Assembly (NCBI GenBank): GCA_045638465.1
Contig: JAZUBK010000056.1
Coordinates: forward strand, 1 to 51,802
Length of the DNA: 51,802 bases
Direction of reading: 5' to 3'
DNA from: CAKVLS01 sp045638465
GTDB lineage: Bacteria; Bacillota; Clostridia; Christensenellales; UBA1242
The notes beneath the pieces are model-generated. The model was given only the letters and a program-made list of their open reading frames with translations. It did no database searches and was not told the DNA's origin. The position numbers and the translations under genes were made by a program. Shown piece by piece: positions 10,396-18,275 of the stretch; position 1 is the stretch's first letter, and the number at the start of each line of letters is the position of its first letter.

Positions 10396-10851
10396 TTACA
10401 ATAATTTTATAAGCAAAAAGGCATTGTCAATAAGTGAATTTTGGAAACAAAAATTCGGGCATTTTGCGGATAAAAAAATCAGCTCCTTTAAAGTCAAAAT
10501 TATATCCTCTTTACCTTCATTTTTTCTACAAAATTTACATTGATACGGAGGCAAAAAACAGTCGCCTTTTATCTCAAAATATAGGGTGCAAAATCTCGAA
10601 ATCACCCCTGAAAAAGCAGTAAAAAACTCCTCTTTTTTACCCTTCAAAAGCCCTCGTTTTTGCCGCAAATTTTCCTTATTTTTTGCCATCAAAAGCGTCA
10701 AAAAATCTTCATATTTTCTGATAAATTTATCAAAATTTTTATCGCTTTCTGACAAAATTTTCACATTAGCCTTCTTCTCTATTTCGTATTCTTTGGCTAT
10801 TTTTTCCAATGTTTTTGTATCAAAGTGCTCTAAAAAATCATTATATTTCAT
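10396..10851 (-). CDS. hypothetical protein, 151 aa, cysteine-containing
   Basis: I do not recognise this protein. It is lysine- and phenylalanine-rich and starts with a charged helical half (residues 1-70). Its C-terminal half carries several cysteines, including a CKFC pair near residue 105 and a CPNFC motif near 130, which could bind a metal. There is no signal peptide or convincing membrane segment. A weak AAGG lies upstream of the ATG. The gene stands alone between two AT-rich spacers and is more AT-rich than its neighbours, so it may be a fast-evolving or lineage-specific gene; an unexpressed open frame cannot be excluded. Confidence 0.55.
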   Translation of the reverse strand: MKYNDFLEHFDTKTLEKIAKEYEIEKKANVKILSESDKNFDKFIRKYEDFLTLLMAKNKENLRQKRGLLKGKKEEFFTAFSGVISRFCTLYFEIKGDCFLPPYQCKFCRKNEGKEDIILTLKELIFLSAKCPNFCFQNSLIDNAFLLIKLL

Positions 10852-11041
10852 ATAAAAAACCTTAGTATTTTATATGTATTTGTTATATTTTTGGTGCAAT
10901 TTTTTGTTTTTTCGCATCAAAAAATACTACTTTTTACAGTTTTTTATTCGTTATTTTTACACAAAATCTTTATTTTTTAGCAAAATATTTTTGCAATTTT
11001 TTAACTATTTTTGTATTTGGTTTTTAAATTTTGCAACAAAA

Positions 11042-11066
11042 AAAACACCTATTTTTTAGGTGTTTT
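11042..11066 (-). terminator. terminator of the mrnC-recR operon
   Basis: A 10-bp stem (AAAACACCTA with TAGGTGTTTT) around a five-base loop is followed on the minus strand by a run of Ts. It begins 7 bp after the recR stop. Confidence 0.85.
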
Positions 11067-11072
11067 ATATTT

Positions 11073-11663
11073 TTATAGTTCTTTTCTTGCCTCAATAGCT
11101 TTAGTCAAGGTTACTTCGTCTGCATATTCAAGCTCACTACCCATAGAAATACCTTGGGCAAGTCTTGTAACTTTGATATTAAGAGGCTTCAATATCTTGG
11201 CGATATATAACGCAGTTGCCTCCCCCTCAACGTCTGGGTTTGTAGCGACAATTACTTCTTTAATATCTTCAAGATTTACTCTTATCAAAAGTTCTTTCAG
11301 TTTGATATCTTCAGCAGATCGGCCTTCCATCGGATTAATACAACCGTGCAAAACGTGATATAGGCAGTTTAGGTTTCTAACCTTTTCTAGCGCCACAACA
11401 TCTTTTGGCTCTTTTACAACACAAACGATATCGCTTGATCTGTTTTTGCAAATATCACAAAAATCTTCTTCTGAAAAATTGCCACAACGGTTACAAAATT
11501 TGATATTATCCTTTGCCGCCATCATGCTCTCAGCCAAAGTTTGTACTTTTTCTCTATCACTAGCCAATATGCTATAAGCATATCTTTGGGCAGTTTTATA
11601 CCCAACGCCAGGAAGCATCATAAAGCTACCAATTAATTTTTCTAGGGATTTAATATTTCCCAT
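11073..11663 (-). CDS. recR: recombination mediator protein RecR
   Basis: RecR works with RecO and RecF to load RecA at gapped DNA during recombinational repair. At 196 aa it has the family's usual length (about 198). It shows the helix-hairpin-helix region (LPGVGYKTAQRYA, from residue 17), a four-cysteine zinc finger (C57, C60, C69, C72) and a Toprim domain (VIVATNPDVEGEAT). It is the last gene of the operon and starts 2 bp after the ybaB stop; its GGAGGT ribosome-binding site lies inside the ybaB 3' end. The dnaX-ybaB-recR order is conserved across Firmicutes. Confidence 0.97.
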   Translation of the reverse strand: MGNIKSLEKLIGSFMMLPGVGYKTAQRYAYSILASDREKVQTLAESMMAAKDNIKFCNRCGNFSEEDFCDICKNRSSDIVCVVKEPKDVVALEKVRNLNCLYHVLHGCINPMEGRSAEDIKLKELLIRVNLEDIKEVIVATNPDVEGEATALYIAKILKPLNIKVTRLAQGISMGSELEYADEVTLTKAIEARKEL

Positions 11664-11665
11664 TA

Positions 11666-12004
11666 TTAAAACATACCTCCACCCATAGGTCCTAGAGTAT
11701 CTTTCTTTAGTTTTTCAGCTTGAGCTTGAGCGTCGTTGATTGCTGCAGTAATTAAATCTTCTAGCATCTCAACGTCATCTGGATCTACAGCCTCAGGTTT
11801 GATTCTTACGGCTTTAATTTGACCTTTACCTGTGCAAACAACTTCTACCATATTGCCACTGCAAGTACCAATAACTTCCGTTTCTTCCAATTCTTGATTC
11901 TTTTTTTGTACTTCTTCTTGCATCTTTTGGGCTTGTCTTATCATATTTTGCATATTTGCTCCGCCAAATCCGCCTCCGAAGCCACCAAATCCACCTTTAT
12001 ACAT
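11666..12004 (-). CDS. ybaB: YbaB/EbfC family nucleoid-associated protein
   Basis: This small DNA-binding protein (112 aa) forms tweezer-like dimers in characterised homologues. It has a Gly/Phe-rich N-terminus (GGFGGFGGGFGG), then a MIRQAQKMQEEVQ helix and the conserved core with VKIKPEAVDPDDVEMLEDL-like features and a C-terminal helix. It lies between dnaX and recR, its standard position. The AAGGAG site for its ATG directly follows the stop of the dnaX -1-frame extension (12020-12022), which suggests that the extension is translated and coupled to this gene. Confidence 0.93.
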   Translation of the reverse strand: MYKGGFGGFGGGFGGANMQNMIRQAQKMQEEVQKKNQELEETEVIGTCSGNMVEVVCTGKGQIKAVRIKPEAVDPDDVEMLEDLITAAINDAQAQAEKLKKDTLGPMGGGMF

Positions 12005-12019
12005 AACTTTTATTCTCCT

Positions 12020-12388
12020 TTATTTTATTTGTAGTATATTTCCGAATTTTCTTTTTAGGTTTGCGATATCTTTTTGTGTAATATCTTCTTTAATTTCTTT
12101 TTCTATCCTTATAGTTGCAACGTCGTCTATTTCGCCTACGATACTTTGCAAAACTTCTACGTTCTTTTCACTAGCAATAATGTTGAACAAATATTCATCA
12201 TCAATATAAATTACCAGTTCGTCACCCTCTAAAGTGTAACTTCTAACATCGCCACACGCTGTATAAAGAGCCGTTAAATCGCGTCTTCTAAGGGCGTATA
12301 TTACCTTACCCCAAATACCCGCAGCAGTTGTTTTCGGGTCTACATGGCGAATTTCAGCCTTTTTAACGGTGTAATCTTCTTTAATTAG
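12020..12388 (-). CDS. dnaX: dnaX tau-specific C-terminal extension, reached by -1 frameshift
   Basis: From 12388 down to a TAA at 12020-12022 the minus strand is open for 122 sense codons in the -1 frame relative to the upstream dnaX frame. It has no ATG with a ribosome-binding site at its head. It begins LIKEDYTVKKAEIRHVD and contains GIWGKVIYALRRRDLTALYTAC and ELVIYIDDEYLFNII, which read like a folded C-terminal DnaX domain. The stop is 15 bases before the ybaB ATG, so the operon spacing is tight only if this segment is coding. A -1 shift at the A tract (12389-12397) would give a 491-residue tau-like product. The mechanism and the domain assignment are inferred. Confidence 0.75.
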   Translation of the reverse strand, partial: LIKEDYTVKKAEIRHVDPKTTAAGIWGKVIYALRRRDLTALYTACGDVRSYTLEGDELVIYIDDEYLFNIIASEKNVEVLQSIVGEIDDVATIRIEKEIKEDITQKDIANLKRKFGNILQIK

Positions 12389-13494
12389 TTTTTTTTTGAG
12401 CCGTTTTCATCTAAACTTGCACATTCAAGGCAAGTAATCTCAAGTAAGACTCTTGGGTTTAGGGCGTATTTCAAATCGCCCTCAATACTGCTCAATTTTT
12501 CCATAAAGGCAAGAAGTTTTTTTGCAGTAACGTTTTGAGATTGTTTTGATAATTTTTCAAACAAATCACTTGGCAAAGACAAAATATTTTCGCTCTCTTT
12601 ACAATTTTTAATAACCATTAGGTCTCTAAAGTGAGTTGTAAGGTCTTTGCTCAAAGAAATCAAGTTTTTACCAGAGCTAAACGCTGCGTGTATTTCATCC
12701 AACACGCCGCCGATATCTCCAGAGATCATACTATCTGCTAGTTTGATTATTGTATCTCTATCTGAGATTCCAAGAACATTAAGCACAATGTCATATGTTA
12801 TTTTGTTATTTCCATAAGCAATAACACTATCTGCAATAGAAAGGGTATCTCTAACACTACCTTCACCTGCATTGGCGATAACTTTTAGAGAGTCGCTATC
12901 ACAAGCGATTTTTACTTCATCAAATATTTTTTGCAACAACTCCTCTAGTAGCACATTTGACACTAACCTAAAGTCAAATCTTAGGCATCTTGAAAGAATA
13001 GTTGCAGGAAGTTTTCTAACTTCGGTTGTGGCCAAGATAAACACTGCGTGTTTTGGTGGCTCTTCCAAGGTCTTTAGCAAAGCATTAAAAGCATTAATAC
13101 TAAGCATATGCACCTCGTCTATGATGTATACTTTGTATTTTGCAGATACAGGAGGAAATTTTACTTTGTCTCTTATATCTCTTATTTCATCAACACCGTT
13201 GTTTGATGCTGCGTCGATTTCTAGTATATCCATATTTGACTCGTCGGCAAGTGCTCTACATACCTCACACTTTCCGCAAGGAGAACCATTTACAGGAGAC
13301 AAACAATTTATTGCTTTAGAAAAAATCTTAGCGCAGGTAGTTTTACCTGTTCCACGACTTCCTGTAAATAAGTAAGCATGAGCAATATTGCCACTTTTTA
13401 CTTGATTTATTAATGTTGTTGTTATATGGTCTTGACCGATTACTTTGTCAAAGCTATCTGGCCTAAACCTGCGATATAAAGCAACTGCTCCCAT
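12385..13494 (-). CDS. dnaX: DNA polymerase III subunit gamma (zero-frame product of dnaX)
   Basis: This is the clamp-loader ATPase that opens and loads the beta sliding clamp. The product is 369 aa, shorter than the roughly 500-560 aa of most Firmicutes tau proteins. Visible features are the Walker A motif GSRGTGKTT (45-53), a four-cysteine zinc site (C64, C73, C76, C79), the Walker B region IIDEVHML (near 124), the sensor LATTEVRKLPATILSRC and a C-terminal collar-like helical part. It ends with SKKN at a stop just after the A tract, near where E. coli gamma ends, so the sequence encodes a gamma-like form directly. It starts 17 bp after sigH with an AAGGA site. Confidence 0.95.
   Translation of the reverse strand: MGAVALYRRFRPDSFDKVIGQDHITTTLINQVKSGNIAHAYLFTGSRGTGKTTCAKIFSKAINCLSPVNGSPCGKCEVCRALADESNMDILEIDAASNNGVDEIRDIRDKVKFPPVSAKYKVYIIDEVHMLSINAFNALLKTLEEPPKHAVFILATTEVRKLPATILSRCLRFDFRLVSNVLLEELLQKIFDEVKIACDSDSLKVIANAGEGSVRDTLSIADSVIAYGNNKITYDIVLNVLGISDRDTIIKLADSMISGDIGGVLDEIHAAFSSGKNLISLSKDLTTHFRDLMVIKNCKESENILSLPSDLFEKLSKQSQNVTAKKLLAFMEKLSSIEGDLKYALNPRVLLEITCLECASLDENGSKKN
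12389..12397 (-). promoter_or_regulatory. nine-A slippery tract in dnaX (programmed frameshift or transcriptional slippage site)
   Basis: The minus strand reads TCA AAA AAA AAC TAA in the dnaX frame. This contains the overlapping heptamers A AAA AAA and A AAA AAC, and the zero frame ends at the next codon. I see no strong stem-loop just downstream and no Shine-Dalgarno-like stimulator just upstream. That favours RNA-polymerase slippage, known for a nine-A tract in Thermus dnaX, over E. coli-style ribosomal frameshifting. A homopolymer sequencing error is the main alternative. Confidence 0.7.
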
Positions 13495-13510
13495 AAAAAA
13501 TTCCTTTTCT

Positions 13511-14128
13511 TTAATTTCTCAAATACTTCAATTTAATTTTAATCCTATTTAAAGCATTGTCAATGCTTTTAGGGTCTTTTTTAAGTTTTTTAGCGATTTC
13601 GACATAGTTGTAACCATCTATGTATATTTTCAAAACAGATTTTTCAAAAGTGCTTAGTTTATTATTAACACCTTGCAATATCTCGTCTACTTTTTCACTA
13701 GAAACCATACTTTGTTCTGGCGACATATCGTCAGTACAAATATAAAAACCAGACTCTTCAGTTTCGTCATCGTCATTTTTTTGACCTACGACCAATTTTC
13801 CTTGAGAATCTATTGACATATAACTCATAAAGGCTTTGTTTTTATCTCTATTTGCTGTTTTTACTGCTTGTTGAATACGTCTTGTAACGCAAAGCGTAGC
13901 AAAGTTTTTGAAGGACATATTACCACTCTTTTTCTTGAAAGAAAGACAAGCAGAGTATAGGCCTATCATAGCCTCTTGCATCAAATCGTCACTACCTGCA
14001 CCAACAAGAAAATATTTTCTTGCGATACTATTTAACCTTTGGGTATATCTGCGGGTTATTTCTTCAAAAGCCCCCTCATCACCCTCTGTGACCATTTTTA
14101 CAAGTTCTTCATCTGATTTATTTATCAT
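13511..14128 (-). CDS. sigH: RNA polymerase sigma factor SigH (sporulation/transition state)
   Basis: This sigma-70 family factor of 205 aa matches SigH/Spo0H, which directs early sporulation and transition-state transcription. It shows region 2 (SDDLMQEAMIGLYSA and SFKNFATLCVTRRIQQAVKTA) and region 4 helix-turn-helix (LSTFEKSVLKIYIDGYNYVEIAKKL). An acidic insert (DDDETEE, about residue 118) separates the two. Its ATG overlaps the rlmB stop by 4 bp. The mrnC-rlmB-sigH order follows Bacillus, except that the yacP-type gene between rlmB and sigH is absent. Confidence 0.93.
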   Translation of the reverse strand: MINKSDEELVKMVTEGDEGAFEEITRRYTQRLNSIARKYFLVGAGSDDLMQEAMIGLYSACLSFKKKSGNMSFKNFATLCVTRRIQQAVKTANRDKNKAFMSYMSIDSQGKLVVGQKNDDDETEESGFYICTDDMSPEQSMVSSEKVDEILQGVNNKLSTFEKSVLKIYIDGYNYVEIAKKLKKDPKSIDNALNRIKIKLKYLRN

Positions 14129-14853
14129 TTAAAATTCCTTTGTCTAACTATTTCATAAACAACAGCGCTAGTTGCGGTTGATGCGTTTAGAGAATTTACT
14201 TTTCCATACATAGGAAGTTTGATTACTCCGTCACAAAGTTGTTTTGTAAGTTTAGAAACACCTTTGCCTTCGCTACCAATTACCACACCTACAGGGCCAG
14301 TAAGATTTGTTTTGTAAACATACTCGCCGTCCATATCGGCACAATATATCCAAAAACCTTCTTTTTTCAACTTTTCAATCATTTGATTGATATTTGCCAC
14401 TCTACATACTGGCAAGTGGTTACAAGCCCCTGCACTTGTTTTTAGCACGGTTGCGTTTACTGCACATGCCCTTTGTTTTGGGATAACAATTCCGTGAACT
14501 CCCGCACACTCACAAACTCTAATGATACTACCAAGATTGTGAGGATCTTCGATATTATCCAAAATTACAACGAAAGGCTGCTCACCTCTTTTTGATGCCA
14601 AAGCCAAAATCTCTTCAATGTCGGTATAAACAAAATCTGTAATTTCCGCAATAAAGCCTTGGTGTCTACCAGTTTCGGATACTCTATCCAAAATCTTTTT
14701 GTCTGCAAAGTTAATTGAAATTCCGTTATCTTTTGCAAGGTTAATTATTTTATTGCTATGTTCGTCAGAAAGGCCCTTTGCAATCATAAGTTTATTAAAA
14801 GTCTTACCAGCAACTAGTGCCTCATATACGCTATTTTTTCCTTCTATGTTCAT
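14125..14853 (-). CDS. rlmB: 23S rRNA 2'-O-methyltransferase RlmB-like (TrmH/SpoU family)
   Basis: This is a SPOUT-class methyltransferase of 242 aa expected to methylate a ribose in 23S rRNA (G2251 in E. coli numbering). It has an N-terminal substrate-binding domain (GKNSVYEAL) and the three SpoU motifs: DNIEDPHNLGSIIRVCECAG, GVVIGSEGKGV and LPMYGKVNSLNASTATSAVVYE, which form the knotted SAM site. It overlaps mrnC upstream by an ATGA and sigH downstream by 4 bp, so the three genes are translationally coupled. The exact target nucleotide is inferred from the family. Confidence 0.93.
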   Translation of the reverse strand: MNIEGKNSVYEALVAGKTFNKLMIAKGLSDEHSNKIINLAKDNGISINFADKKILDRVSETGRHQGFIAEITDFVYTDIEEILALASKRGEQPFVVILDNIEDPHNLGSIIRVCECAGVHGIVIPKQRACAVNATVLKTSAGACNHLPVCRVANINQMIEKLKKEGFWIYCADMDGEYVYKTNLTGPVGVVIGSEGKGVSKLTKQLCDGVIKLPMYGKVNSLNASTATSAVVYEIVRQRNFK

Positions 14854-15275
14854 TTTTCTTCTCCAAAATCTTTTACGGCTAGACTCAAAACTTCGTTTAG
14901 CCTATCTATCTTGCCACACAAATATAAATATCCAAGTAAAGCTTCAAAAGCCGTGCTTTTTTTGTACTCTACCATTTTTGCGTTTTTTGACATTGTGTTT
15001 ACTTTTGTGTTTCTTGCTCTTTTTGCTACCGCTTGTTCTTCGTCTGTTAGACTATCAAAAATCTCATCAAGTGCTCTTGCTTGAGAACTTGCTTTAACAA
15101 ACTCTGTAGAAAACTTATGCAAACTTCTACTTCTTGCAGTTGAAACCAAACAAAAGTGTGATCGTATATACAAGCTATAAACCGCATCGCCAACAAAAGC
15201 CAAACTTTGAGGGTTGACCATTTGGACATTACCCTCTGTCATGTACGGCATATCAAAAAAATTATTGTCACTCAT
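14850..15275 (-). CDS. mrnC: Mini-ribonuclease III (MrnC)
   Basis: MrnC is an RNase III catalytic domain without the dsRNA-binding domain and matures 23S rRNA in Bacillus. The core LAFVGDAVYSLYIR, the MSKNAKMVEYKKSTAFEALLGYLYL block and the acidic catalytic residues are present. The start is uncertain. The longest frame begins at 15293, but that ATG lies upstream of the TATAAT box (15282-15287), so I chose the ATG at 15275 (141 aa). An internal ATG at 15221 has a CAGAGGGT Shine-Dalgarno and would give a shorter protein that still keeps the conserved core. Confidence 0.85.
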   Translation of the reverse strand: MSDNNFFDMPYMTEGNVQMVNPQSLAFVGDAVYSLYIRSHFCLVSTARSRSLHKFSTEFVKASSQARALDEIFDSLTDEEQAVAKRARNTKVNTMSKNAKMVEYKKSTAFEALLGYLYLCGKIDRLNEVLSLAVKDFGEEK

Positions 15276-15281
15276 ACGCTT

Positions 15282-15309
15282 ATTATAGCACACAAAAAAA
15301 GCATTGCAA
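15282..15309 (-). promoter_or_regulatory. promoter of the mrnC-rlmB-sigH-dnaX-ybaB-recR operon
   Basis: TTGCAA (15304-15309), a 16-bp spacer and TATAAT (15282-15287), the latter preceded by TGC (TGCTATAAT). The predicted start site is close to 15275, at the ATG itself. Confidence 0.75.
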
Positions 15310-15397
15310 AATAGATTTTTGTTATGTTTTAATTTTTATTTTGCCCCATACACAAGATGGACATAAAGTTCATATATATTATAATTATTAATCATAA

Positions 15398-15426
15398 TTG
15401 ACAAGTTTGAGTTGCAGTAGTATAAT
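15398..15426 (+). promoter_or_regulatory. consensus sigma-A promoter of the lipid kinase gene
   Basis: Perfect TTGACA (15398-15403), a 17-bp spacer and perfect TATAAT (15421-15426). The ATG at 15436 is only 9 bases beyond the -10 box, so the transcript should have a leader of 0-3 nt and no Shine-Dalgarno. Confidence 0.85.
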
Positions 15427-15435
15427 TATATCCGT

Positions 15436-16335
15436 ATGAAAAGCATATTCGTTTATAATCCCGAAAGCGGAAACGGAAAACTGAATAAATACGAAGGTTA
15501 TATCGTAAGGCAACTATCAAAGCGTTATGGCGAAATAGATGTTGTACCAACTACTCATGCTGGTCACGCAACTGCCCTTGCCCAAAACGCAGTAGGAAAG
15601 TACGATTACTTTTTTTGCGCCGGTGGAGATGGCACACTAAACGAAATAATCAATGGCTTTGGTAATAGCGAAAACAAACCTATTGTTGGATATATCCCTA
15701 GCGGAACTGTAAACGATGTAGCAAGGTCTCTTGGCCTTACAAAGAACGTAAAAAAAGCGGTTAAAAACTTACTTGAAGGCGAACCTGTATCTCACGACAC
15801 TTTTAAGGTAAATAACAAATACGGCATATATGTTTGTTGTACAGGATTGTTCACTAGGTCTTCTTACTCAACAGACCGAACTAGCAAGAAAAAACTAGGC
15901 AAACTTGCTTACTTTCTAAAAGGCGGAAAAGAAATCTTTGAAGCAAAACCAGTGTATGTAGAACTAGAAACTGAAGAGGAACATATTTCTAGAAACTGCG
16001 CACTTGTTTTGATACTAAACTCAAAAAGCGTAGCAGGATTCAAACTAAACAAAGACGCAGCCCTAAACGACGGTATGGTAGAGGTGGTAATGTTCCACTC
16101 TCACAAAGACAAAGTTTTGCTTCCTGAGATTATGCGTACAATGGGGGCTTTTGCTTTTGGGCTTGAGTCTATAAAAAATAACGTAAAGGTTACCTATCGC
16201 AAATTATCAAAATTTACATTAACCACAAAAGAAGGTACTATCATCAACCTAGACGGAGAAAAGAGTGGTGGCGGTAGTTTTGATTTTGAAGTAATAAAAG
16301 AGGGCATCACTATCATCTGCCCAAAAAGAGGATAA
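15436..16335 (+). CDS. diacylglycerol kinase family lipid kinase (DgkB/YegS type)
   Basis: This is a soluble lipid kinase of 299 aa expected to phosphorylate diacylglycerol to phosphatidate at the membrane face. It opens directly with the first beta-strand of the fold (FVYNPESGNGKL). It has the nucleotide-binding motif GGDGTLNEIINGF (about residues 63-75), GYIPSGTVNDVARSLG and the C-terminal INLDGE element. The start is fixed by the fold and the promoter, so the mRNA appears leaderless. It sits 5 bp upstream of the LTA synthase gene; LtaS releases diacylglycerol as it polymerises glycerol phosphate, so a recycling role like that of DgkB is likely. Other lipid substrates remain possible. Confidence 0.88.
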   Translation: MKSIFVYNPESGNGKLNKYEGYIVRQLSKRYGEIDVVPTTHAGHATALAQNAVGKYDYFFCAGGDGTLNEIINGFGNSENKPIVGYIPSGTVNDVARSLGLTKNVKKAVKNLLEGEPVSHDTFKVNNKYGIYVCCTGLFTRSSYSTDRTSKKKLGKLAYFLKGGKEIFEAKPVYVELETEEEHISRNCALVLILNSKSVAGFKLNKDAALNDGMVEVVMFHSHKDKVLLPEIMRTMGAFAFGLESIKNNVKVTYRKLSKFTLTTKEGTIINLDGEKSGGGSFDFEVIKEGITIICPKRG

Positions 16336-16340
16336 ATTTT

Positions 16341-18275
16341 ATGGAAAAAACAGTTAAAGTTAGCCATTTAATTAAGCCTATCTACTATTGTTTATTTGCA
16401 ACACTATTTGAAATGATAAACTTTTTGTGGCTTAGGTTTGAAACATCGGGTGGCGGAATTCAAATTTTACCAACATACTTTATATTAGACCTTGCAGTGT
16501 TTGTAATTGTTGCAGGTATTATATCTGTTCTTCCTCGCAAAGGTTCTAATGCTGTAATGTATGTATTTATTGGACTTCAAGTTTTGATAAACATTGTAAA
16601 CGCCACACTATACAAAGTATTTGGTGACATATTTAGTTTTGATATGATGAAACTTGGCGCAGAAGCTGTATCGGCTTTTAAACTAGAGTTTATTGACTTT
16701 TGGAGCATCTTAGCAAACTTTGCCCTACTTGCTGGATTAATCGTTTTGCAAGTTATTTTAGATCGCAAGATGCAAAAAGAAGTAACGCTAAAAAAACTTG
16801 GCAAAAGAGCTTTTAGAGGGGTTTGCGTTTCACTTGCTTTGATTGTTGGTTTTTCTGGTTTTTATGGCCAAACACTTTCTTTTGCAGATAGCGAAAAATC
16901 AGCAAGGGTATACGCTAGTGACAAGTACCTTTGGGACAACCAACACTTCAAACTAGAATCATACAAATCTTTTGGAACTTGGGGTTTTTATTACAAAAGC
17001 CTTGCAAATTTAATTTATAAAAATGACAATTTAACAAAAAAAGACAAAGCCGACATAAAAGCTTTGATAACTAGCGGCAAACAAGCCGAAAACACTTCTG
17101 CTACTTTGTACGGAGATAACCTTATCGTAATTATGCTAGAGAGTTTTGAGTGGTTCGCAATCGATCCATACAACACTCCTACACTATGGGATATCAAAAC
17201 AAACAGCGGTGTTTCTTTCGAAAAATTCTATGGCAAAAACAAAACAAATGTAAGCGAAGATATAGCGATTCTTGGAAATATGCCAAAAGATACTAGCATG
17301 GATTATCTTGCAGCAAATGGCCTTTTGGGTTCTGACTATACATTGCCTAATATGTTCAAACAAAGAGGTTATACAGTTAACTATTTCCACGGCTACAAAA
17401 AATCTTTCTATGACAGAGACAAAGTAAACAAAGCAATGGGATTTGACCATGTTTATGGCATAGAAGATGCTAATATTTCAAACAAAAGTTTAGCCTTTAA
17501 CAACTGGAACTTAGACTCTGATGTTGTTGACGCTTTTATGGATAAATTTATCCCTGAAGGAAAAAACTTTGTGTCATTTTTGACTACAATTACAACACAC
17601 GGAACTTACGCAAGATCTAACGAAAGATTTTCTGATTATTACAAAACTTATGATAGAAACCTTAGCGAATATAAAACATGGCTAAAGGAAAATACAGACT
17701 TTATTTATCCGACCGACAAAAACTATCAATCTTATCTAAGACAATATAAGTGTGCTGCTATGGACACAGATAAAATGGTTTATAACGTAATCGAAAATCT
17801 AAAAGCAAAAGGTGTACATGATAACACAACTATTGTTTTGTATAGCGACCACAACTGCTATTACCAAGACCTATGTTACGAAATCAAAGGAACAGAAAAA
17901 GACGACTATACAGACATTTACAACTACAATATTCCTTGCATGATTTACAACCCAAAACTAACACCTGAGCAAAATTATAACTTTGTAAATACATACGATA
18001 TTTTCCCAACTATTTGTGAGCTTTACGGACTTCCTTATAACACTACTCTAACACAAGGCTACAATATGTTTTCTGAAGATATCAAAAACTCAACTATGGT
18101 ATCATATCTAACAGGCATATTTAACGACAAATTTTATAGTCTAAACATTTCAGACACATACAAAATGACAGAAAGCACAAAAGAAGATCTAAAGGCTTTT
18201 ACAAATAACGCAACTAAATTTTACGATAAACAATATAACATAGAACTTATATACAAATATGGCCTTGCTCTTTAA
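16341..18275 (+). CDS. ltaS: lipoteichoic acid synthase family protein (LtaS-type sulfatase-fold enzyme)
   Basis: A membrane enzyme of 644 aa that in its family transfers glycerol phosphate from phosphatidylglycerol to build the LTA chain. About five transmembrane segments lie in residues 1-180, followed by an extracellular sulfatase domain. The manganese ligand E267 (MLESFEW), the likely nucleophile T302 (KTNVSED), H420 (TTHGTY) and D503-H504 (YSDHN) can be placed on the LtaS active site. The usual Gly after Asp-His is Asn here. An AGAGGA site precedes the ATG, and it follows the lipid kinase in one operon. Its TAA shares the four bases TTAA with the convergent cwlD stop. Confidence 0.9.
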   Translation: MEKTVKVSHLIKPIYYCLFATLFEMINFLWLRFETSGGGIQILPTYFILDLAVFVIVAGIISVLPRKGSNAVMYVFIGLQVLINIVNATLYKVFGDIFSFDMMKLGAEAVSAFKLEFIDFWSILANFALLAGLIVLQVILDRKMQKEVTLKKLGKRAFRGVCVSLALIVGFSGFYGQTLSFADSEKSARVYASDKYLWDNQHFKLESYKSFGTWGFYYKSLANLIYKNDNLTKKDKADIKALITSGKQAENTSATLYGDNLIVIMLESFEWFAIDPYNTPTLWDIKTNSGVSFEKFYGKNKTNVSEDIAILGNMPKDTSMDYLAANGLLGSDYTLPNMFKQRGYTVNYFHGYKKSFYDRDKVNKAMGFDHVYGIEDANISNKSLAFNNWNLDSDVVDAFMDKFIPEGKNFVSFLTTITTHGTYARSNERFSDYYKTYDRNLSEYKTWLKENTDFIYPTDKNYQSYLRQYKCAAMDTDKMVYNVIENLKAKGVHDNTTIVLYSDHNCYYQDLCYEIKGTEKDDYTDIYNYNIPCMIYNPKLTPEQNYNFVNTYDIFPTICELYGLPYNTTLTQGYNMFSEDIKNSTMVSYLTGIFNDKFYSLNISDTYKMTESTKEDLKAFTNNATKFYDKQYNIELIYKYGLAL

